Positions 5,004 through 9,435 of a stretch of 9,435 nucleotides of DNA are shown piece by piece. This DNA is from Clostridia bacterium (lineage in GTDB: Bacteria > Bacillota_A > Clostridia > TANB77 > CAG-508): NCBI GenBank assembly GCA_022791475.1, contig JAAVZD010000023.1, forward strand, positions 1-9,435, written 5' to 3'. Under the pieces are notes generated by a model. The model did not search any database and was not told where the DNA came from. It saw only the letters and a list, made by a program, of their open reading frames with translations. The position numbers and the translations under genes are program-made. Each line of letters opens with the position of its first letter. Within the stretch, counting starts at the first letter, position 1.

Positions 5004-5060
5004 ATGGCAATTTTCTGCCAAAAAAGGCCGTCCCTTTTGGCAGAAAGGAAGAAAAAATGA
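5004..5060 (+). CDS. 18-residue leader peptide overlapping the clpC start
   Basis: A small ORF reading MAIFCQKRPSLLAERKKK. Its ATG lies 8 nt after AGAAGGAG (4988-4995), a better ribosome-binding site than that of clpC. Its TGA overlaps the clpC ATG as ATGA, the standard arrangement for coupled translation. The ORF contains both arms of a strong hairpin, so ribosomes reading it would open the stem beside the clpC RBS. This is known logic for leader peptides; here it is inference. The reading frame may instead be a by-product of an inserted palindromic repeat. Confidence 0.4.
   Translation: MAIFCQKRPSLLAERKKK
5012..5046 (+). promoter_or_regulatory. Strong hairpin in the clpC leader
   Basis: TTTCTGCCAAAA (5012-5023) and TTTTGGCAGAAA (5035-5046) form a perfect 12-bp stem with an 11-nt loop; an alternative fold adds GG-CCGTC-CC at the tip with an AA bulge. 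The 3' arm ends inside the clpC Shine-Dalgarno (AAAGGAAG, 5044-5051). No T-run follows, so it is not a terminator. It may control translation, or be a mobile palindromic repeat: GTCCCT(A/T)(A/T)TGGCA occurs at 4998 and 5030. Confidence 0.6.
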
Positions 5061-7516
5061 CATATAAATTTACAAAAAGAGCTGAGAAAGCAATTGAAAT
5101 TGCAAATAATATAGTAGGGACTCTAGGACATAATTATATAGGTACAGAGCATCTTTTGTATGGTTTAGTAAAAGAGGGCGCTGGAATTGCAAGTAAAGTA
5201 TTAGAAAATCAAGGTGTTACAGCAGAAAAAGTAATGGTAGAAATAGAAAACCTTATAGGTATAAATCAAGATAGTGCAAGTGAAATTAATACTGCAATTG
5301 GTTTTACACCTAGAACTAAAAGAGTAATTGAAACAGCTTTTAGAGAGGCTAAAAAACAAGGGAACGATTATATAGGAACAGAACATTTATTAATAGGCAT
5401 TATGAAAGAGGGAGATAGTGTAGCAGTAAGAATAATGCTTGATTTAAATGTAGATCCTCAAAAATTATACAATGAAATTGTAAAGGTTTTAAATGAAGAT
5501 GATATAACTTCAAACAATGGGAAAAGCTCAAGCTACAGTCAAAAAGGAAGCTATAATCAAACTACTACTTTAAACCAATATGGAACAGATTTGACTAAAA
5601 AAGCTGAGGAAGGAAAATTAGACCCTGTAATAGGTAGAAAAGATGAAATAGAAAGAGTTATACAAATACTTTCAAGAAGAAATAAGAATAATCCATGCTT
5701 AATAGGTGAGCCTGGAGTTGGTAAAACAGCAGTAGTTGAAGGTTTAGCTCAAAAAATAGTAGTAGGTGATGTACCAGAATTACTAAAAGATAAAAGAGTA
5801 GTAACTTTAGATATATCAGGAATGGTTGCAGGAGCTAAATATAGAGGAGACTTTGAAGATAGAATAAAGAAGGTTTTAAATGAAGTAAAAAAAGCAGGAG
5901 ATGTTATTTTATTTATTGATGAAATACATACTATTGTTGGAGCTGGCTCAGCAGAAGGAGCAGTAGATGCTGCAAATATTTTAAAACCACTTTTAGCAAG
6001 AGGAGAAATAAAAGTAGTAGGAGCAACTACACTAAATGAATATAGAAAATATATTGAAAAAGATAGTGCATTAGAACGAAGATTTAGCCCAGTAAATGTT
6101 GGGGAGCCAACTGCTGAAGATACTATAAAAATATTAGAAGGTATTAGAGATAAATATGAAGCACATCATAATGTGAAAATTACTGAAGAAGCAATTAAAT
6201 CAGCAGTAGAACTTTCAGTAAGATATATAAATGATAGGTTTTTGCCAGATAAAGCAATAGATTTAATAGACGAGGCAGCTTCTAAAATTAGAATGAAAGC
6301 ATATACACAACCAGAGTCAATAAAAAATATAGAAGAAAAAATAGAAAAAATAGAAAAAGAAAAAGTAGATAGTGTTCACATGCAAGACTTTGAAAAAGCT
6401 GCAAAATTAAGAGATGATAAAAAAGAATTAGAAGAAAAATTAGAAAAAGAAAAGAAAAAGTGGGAAAGTAAAAATAGTAAAGCTATAATTACACTTACAG
6501 AAGAAGATATTGCAGAAGTAATTGCTAGTTGGACTAGAATACCTGTAAAAAGACTAACTCAAGATGAAAATGAGAAACTTAAAAATCTTGAAAAAACATT
6601 ACATGAAAGGGTAATAGGTCAAAATGAAGCAGTAGAAGCTGTAAGCAAAGCAATAAGAAGAGGAAGAGTAGGTTTAAAGGACCCAAACAGACCAATAGGT
6701 TCATTCCTATTTTTAGGTCCAACAGGTGTAGGAAAAACAGAGCTTTCAAAAGCATTAGCAGAAAGCTTATTTGGAAAAGAAGATTCAATGATAAGAATAG
6801 ATATGTCGGAATATATGGAAGGACATAGTGTTTCAAAATTAATTGGTTCACCTCCCGGATATGTAGGTTTTGACGAAGGCGGACAATTAACAGAAAAAAT
6901 AAGAAGAAACCCATATTCAGTAATATTATTTGACGAAATAGAAAAAGCTCACCCAGATGTTATGAATATGCTACTTCAAATATTAGATGACGGAAGACTT
7001 ACAGACAGTAATGGAAGAACAGTTAACTTTAAAAACACAGTAATTATAATGACTTCAAACATAGGCGCAAGATTAATAACAGATAAAAAATCATTAGGAT
7101 TTGGCGGAACAAACAATACAAATGAAGAGTTTAAAAAGGAATATGAAAACACAAAAAAAGATGTTTTAGCAGAACTCAAGAAAGAATTTAGGCCAGAATT
7201 CATAAACCGTATTGACGAAATAATAGTATTCCACAAATTACAAAATGAAGAAATAAAACAAATTATAGATATAATGCTTTCGCAAGTTACAAAACGTTTA
7301 AAAGAGCAAAATATAGAAATAGAAATTAGTGAAGAAGTAAAAGACAAAATACTAGAAAATGGAGTAGACACAAACTTCGGAGCTCGCCCATTAAAAAGAG
7401 CAATACAAAATATGCTAGAAGACAAAATTGCAGAAGCAATATTAGATGGAAAAATAAAAAAAGGAAAAAAAGCAAATGTACAATTAAATGATGACAAAGA
7501 AATAATAATAAAATAA
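5057..7516 (+). CDS. clpC: ClpC, AAA+ unfoldase of the ClpCP protease
   Basis: 819-residue Hsp100 ATPase that unfolds arginine-phosphorylated and adaptor-delivered proteins and feeds them to ClpP. Domains in order: Clp N-terminal repeat domain 1-145; linker about 150-175; first AAA+ with Walker A GEPGVGKT 217-224, pore loop GAKYRG 259-264, Walker B ILFIDE to 289; a middle domain with a UVR-like coiled coil (FEKAAKLRDDKKELEE about 445-460); second AAA+ with Walker A GPTGVGKT 554-561, pore GYVG 601-604, Walker B VILFDE 622-627, and the ClpP-docking loop LGF 680-682; C-terminal domain ending in FGARPLKRAIQ and ILDGKIKKG. The short middle domain and the LGF loop distinguish ClpC from ClpB. All motifs are intact. 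Unlike the usual layout it is separated from mcsB by a terminator, an antiparallel gene and 366 bp. Confidence 0.97.
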   Translation: MTYKFTKRAEKAIEIANNIVGTLGHNYIGTEHLLYGLVKEGAGIASKVLENQGVTAEKVMVEIENLIGINQDSASEINTAIGFTPRTKRVIETAFREAKKQGNDYIGTEHLLIGIMKEGDSVAVRIMLDLNVDPQKLYNEIVKVLNEDDITSNNGKSSSYSQKGSYNQTTTLNQYGTDLTKKAEEGKLDPVIGRKDEIERVIQILSRRNKNNPCLIGEPGVGKTAVVEGLAQKIVVGDVPELLKDKRVVTLDISGMVAGAKYRGDFEDRIKKVLNEVKKAGDVILFIDEIHTIVGAGSAEGAVDAANILKPLLARGEIKVVGATTLNEYRKYIEKDSALERRFSPVNVGEPTAEDTIKILEGIRDKYEAHHNVKITEEAIKSAVELSVRYINDRFLPDKAIDLIDEAASKIRMKAYTQPESIKNIEEKIEKIEKEKVDSVHMQDFEKAAKLRDDKKELEEKLEKEKKKWESKNSKAIITLTEEDIAEVIASWTRIPVKRLTQDENEKLKNLEKTLHERVIGQNEAVEAVSKAIRRGRVGLKDPNRPIGSFLFLGPTGVGKTELSKALAESLFGKEDSMIRIDMSEYMEGHSVSKLIGSPPGYVGFDEGGQLTEKIRRNPYSVILFDEIEKAHPDVMNMLLQILDDGRLTDSNGRTVNFKNTVIIMTSNIGARLITDKKSLGFGGTNNTNEEFKKEYENTKKDVLAELKKEFRPEFINRIDEIIVFHKLQNEEIKQIIDIMLSQVTKRLKEQNIEIEISEEVKDKILENGVDTNFGARPLKRAIQNMLEDKIAEAILDGKIKKGKKANVQLNDDKEIIIK

Positions 7517-7522
7517 TAAAAA

Positions 7523-7548
7523 ACTGGGCAATGCCCAGTCTTTTATTA
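7523..7548. terminator. Bidirectional terminator between clpC and the 98-residue gene
   Basis: ACTGGGC-AAT-GCCCAGT (7523-7539), 7 bp with a 3-nt loop. CTTTTATT follows rightward and TTTTTTATTATT leftward, so it can end both convergent genes. Confidence 0.88.
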
Positions 7549-7842
7549 CTCATAAAGCTCATACACATCAAAAACAATAGATTCACAAACATGTTCAATA
7601 CCTTCAATAAAGTAATGGAAAACAGCTTCTTGTTTGGACATAGCATTTTTAAATGTATAGTGTAACCTAAAAATGCTAGAACGATGTCCATCTTTATATC
7701 TTACATAGCCTTTCCATTCAACAGGTATAGGTTCAGCTTCTGTTGATAAATGCAAATGCACATCATGTATCCAACCATGCTCCCGTATTTTTATTTCAAA
7801 GATAGTAGGAATGTTTGTGTAAGTATCTTCTACGTTTCTCAT
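7546..7842 (-). CDS. Uncharacterised 98-residue protein
   Basis: Not recognised. The product (begins MRNVEDTYTNIPTIFEIKI) is soluble in appearance, rich in aromatic and histidine residues (HDVHLHL, FRLHYTF, VFHYFIEGIEHVCE), with one cysteine and no signal peptide or membrane helix. The pattern of alternating strands followed by a helix suggests a small alpha/beta domain. The start at 7842 is chosen because AGGAGG (complement of 7850-7855) is 7 nt away; the in-frame ATG at 7848 would leave only 1 nt. A perfect consensus promoter and a terminator make it a monocistronic, probably well-expressed gene. It is convergent with clpC and downstream of a metal exporter on the same strand. Confidence 0.8.
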   Translation of the reverse strand: MRNVEDTYTNIPTIFEIKIREHGWIHDVHLHLSTEAEPIPVEWKGYVRYKDGHRSSIFRLHYTFKNAMSKQEAVFHYFIEGIEHVCESIVFDVYELYE

Positions 7843-7854
7843 AAACATACCTCC

Positions 7855-7868
7855 TTTTCAATTGAAAA
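7855..7868. repeat. 14-bp perfect palindrome beside the RBS of the 98-residue gene
   Basis: TTTTCAATTGAAAA, adjacent to the Shine-Dalgarno; a second palindrome TAACGTTA lies at 7877-7884 near the transcription start. Either could be an operator, but AT-rich palindromes also arise by chance. Confidence 0.3.
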
Positions 7869-7892
7869 AGATTAGCTAACGTTATTAATATA

Positions 7893-7921
7893 ATTATAAT
7901 TTAATATGAAGAATATGTCAA
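7893..7921 (-). promoter_or_regulatory. Perfect consensus promoter of the 98-residue gene
   Basis: Minus strand TTGACA (complement of 7916-7921), exactly 17 bp, then TATAAT (complement of 7893-7898). It starts directly after the end of the metal-exporter gene, so the 98-residue gene does not depend on it. Confidence 0.9.
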
Positions 7922-7939
7922 CAAATATCGAAAAATGAA

Positions 7940-8797
7940 TTAAATTGGTTCAACATGAATAGTAGTATCATAAATTTTATCTAATCCATTAATTTCTTTT
8001 TCTAAGTTATTAGCTAAAGCGTGGCTATCAAATGTAGACATATTTCCATCCACGCAAATTGTAAGAACAACCATATATTGATAACCAACAGGAGAAGTAT
8101 AGAAATGTTCAATACTTTGTACACTTTCATAATTTCTAACAATATTCAAAATCAAATCTTTAGTATCTTCATCTAAAGCTCTATCCATTAAAACATTGTA
8201 ACTCTCCATAAAAATTTTAAAACCAGTAATAGCAATCCAAATTGATATTCCAATTCCAACAGCACCATCAAGCCAATACACACCAATTAAAGTAGCAAGT
8301 ACAGAAAGTAAAGTAAAGGTAGTTACAATACAGTCGTTTTTATGGTCTTTACTATTAGCCTCAAGTAAAATATTATTATATTTTCTGCAAAGTTTATTTG
8401 TATATATAAATAGACTAAGCTTAACTAAAATAGTAATAAAACATACTATAACAAGTAGCCATGAAAAACTCATATAATTATGATTAATTAATGTAAAAAT
8501 AGAATCAAACATTAATTTAATAGCAACAATTACCATTGAAACACTAATAAAAAGTGAAAATATATATTCAGCTTTTCCATGCCCAAAATTATGAGTATCA
8601 TCTTTAGGTTCACTAGCAATTTTATTACCAATAAAAGTCATAAGAGAAGCAAAAATATCCCCTGCACTATTAGCACTATCAGCAATCATTGCTTGACTAT
8701 TAGTTAAAAATCCAATAGAGCCCTTTATAATTAACAAAAGTAAATTTCCAAAAATACCTAAGAGCCCCGCCCTTTTAGTCTCTTTAAATCGTTCCAT
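7940..8797 (-). CDS. Cation diffusion facilitator (CDF) metal exporter, Mn-type signature
   Basis: 285-residue membrane antiporter that exports divalent metal ions for protons. Six membrane segments are visible, roughly 11-33, 36-58, 79-100, 112-134, 155-173 and 175-193, then a cytosolic ferredoxin-like C-terminal domain (about 205-285, with IEHFYTSPVGYQYMVVL). The metal site residues lie in ADSANSAGD (residues 39-47: D40, N43, D47) and DHKND (151-155); NFGHGKAE (70-77) follows TM2. The ADxxNSxxD form resembles the B. subtilis manganese exporters MneP and MneS rather than zinc CDFs, so Mn is the likelier substrate by inference. The start ATG at 8797 has AAGGA 5 nt upstream and begins the family-typical MERFKETKRAG. 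A longer upstream reading to 9385 is antisense to the pilin gene and lacks family similarity. Confidence 0.93.
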   Translation of the reverse strand: MERFKETKRAGLLGIFGNLLLLIIKGSIGFLTNSQAMIADSANSAGDIFASLMTFIGNKIASEPKDDTHNFGHGKAEYIFSLFISVSMVIVAIKLMFDSIFTLINHNYMSFSWLLVIVCFITILVKLSLFIYTNKLCRKYNNILLEANSKDHKNDCIVTTFTLLSVLATLIGVYWLDGAVGIGISIWIAITGFKIFMESYNVLMDRALDEDTKDLILNIVRNYESVQSIEHFYTSPVGYQYMVVLTICVDGNMSTFDSHALANNLEKEINGLDKIYDTTIHVEPI

Positions 8798-8840
8798 AAA
8801 ATCCTTCTTTCTATATATAAATGTATGATAAGTAAGCATT

Positions 8841-8868
8841 AGTATAACACAAAAAATCACAAAAGCAA
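8841..8868 (-). promoter_or_regulatory. Probable promoter of the CDF gene
   Basis: Minus strand TTGCTT (complement of 8863-8868), 16 bp, then TGTTATACT with an extended -10 (TATACT complement of 8841-8846). Transcription would begin about 40 bp before the start codon. Confidence 0.5.
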
Positions 8869-8942
8869 AAATTTTAATAAAATTGATAACTAAAAGCAAT
8901 CCTAAAATTAATTCAAGTAACAATAAATTTACAGAAAACATA

Positions 8943-8969
8943 TTGCCAAAAAATGTATTTATATATAAT
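8943..8969 (+). promoter_or_regulatory. Possible promoter of the pilin-like gene
   Basis: TTGCCA (8943-8948) and TATAAT (8964-8969) are present but only 15 bp apart, or 17 bp to an imperfect TAATAT. It is divergent from the CDF promoter. Confidence 0.35.
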
Positions 8970-9038
8970 ATAAATAATATAGGGAAAGATAATAAAAAAG
9001 TAGTGAAAGTAGAGAAAATAAGGAGAAAAAAACATAAG

Positions 9039-9435
9039 ATGAAAATAAAATTAAAAATTAATAGCAAAAAGTACAAAAATATAAAATTTAATGTAGGAGG
9101 AGACTTTGTTTCTACCCAAGCTATAACATTAATTTCATTAGTAATAACAATAATAATATTAATTATATTAGCAGGGGTAGCAGTAAATTTGAGCATAGGA
9201 AATAATGAAATATTCACAAGAGCAAAACAAGCAAAAGAACTATACAAACAAAGTTCAGCGAGAGAAAAAGTAGAAATTGTGTTATTAGATGCAACAATAG
9301 AAAAAAATGGAAATCCAGAGTACACTAGCAAAGAATTTTTAGATAATATGTTAGAAGAAGCTGGAATAGAAGTAAATGGAGACATAGTAACAGTAGATAA
9401 CTATAATTTTACAATAGATAGAGAAAACTTAAAAA
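9039..9435 (+). CDS. Prepilin-like protein, 5' part (runs off the right edge)
   Basis: The frame is open from ATG 9039 to the window end (132 codons). A basic leader of about 28 residues (MKIKLKINSKKYKNIKF...) precedes the hydrophobic helix ITLISLVITIIILIILAGV, followed by VNLSIGNNEIFTRAKQAKE. This is the type IV pilin/pseudopilin N-terminal pattern, in the variant common in Clostridia, usually GITLIxLVITIIVLLILAGV. Such proteins are cleaved by a prepilin peptidase before the helix and assembled into pili or secretion pseudopili. Two departures: alanine instead of glycine before the cleavage point, and serine instead of glutamate at position 5 of the mature helix. AAGGAG lies 13 nt upstream of the ATG, a long spacing; a GTG at 9003 is an in-frame alternative. 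The globular domain is incomplete, so function is open. Confidence 0.78.
   Translation, partial: MKIKLKINSKKYKNIKFNVGGDFVSTQAITLISLVITIIILIILAGVAVNLSIGNNEIFTRAKQAKELYKQSSAREKVEIVLLDATIEKNGNPEYTSKEFLDNMLEEAGIEVNGDIVTVDNYNFTIDRENLK

Noticed and set aside
9055..9110. Alternative pilin start at TTG following AGGAGGA near 9095
   Set aside because: The TTG is out of frame with the pilin helix and runs into a stop after six codons.
8798..9385. N-terminal extension of the CDF gene to 9385
   Set aside because: The added 196 residues are a low-complexity hydrophobic reading antisense to the pilin-like gene; the RBS and family start are at 8797.

Overview
The window comes from an AT-rich, spore-forming low-GC Firmicute, most likely a member of the Clostridia. 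Three things point there: two alpha/beta-type small acid-soluble spore proteins (SASPs), the ctsR-mcsA-mcsB-clpC heat-shock cluster of Gram-positive bacteria, and a clostridial pilin-like hydrophobic N-terminus at the right edge.

Layout. At 1-19 (-) only the first codons of a gene running off the left edge are visible; a possible hairpin overlaps its ribosome-binding site. At 349-885 (+) lies the long-form ribosome hibernation factor hpf, with a good promoter and a strong terminator shared with the convergent gene. At 950-1144 (-) and 1688-1888 (-) are two SASP paralogs with matching sigma-G-like promoters. Between them is an unrecognised 93-residue gene (1311-1592, +) with its own terminator. 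A 49-residue orphan follows at 2058-2207 (+).

The central region is the CtsR regulon. A consensus sigma-A promoter and a perfect CtsR operator (2384-2400) precede ctsR, mcsA and mcsB. ctsR carries a one-base insertion exactly in the glycine-rich wing loop that binds DNA and is targeted by the McsB arginine kinase. Both intergenic gaps of the operon hold an 86-bp palindrome-ended element. A bidirectional terminator follows mcsB. Opposite it lies a previously easy-to-miss 46-codon membrane peptide gene (4711-4851, -) with its own promoter and hairpin-rich leader. clpC (5057-7516, +) has no visible CtsR box; its leader contains a strong hairpin inside an 18-codon upstream ORF that overlaps the clpC start as ATGA.

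The right part holds, on the minus strand, an unrecognised 98-residue gene with a perfect consensus promoter (7546-7842) and a cation diffusion facilitator probably exporting Mn or a similar divalent metal (7940-8797). Divergent from the latter is the start of a prepilin-like gene (9039 to the window edge).

Functionally, CtsR, McsA, McsB and ClpC form one protein quality-control circuit: McsB phosphorylates arginines on CtsR and on damaged proteins, McsA activates McsB, and ClpC with ClpP degrades the marked proteins. The most notable points are the ctsR frameshift, the operon repeats, the clpC leader and the antiparallel membrane peptide.
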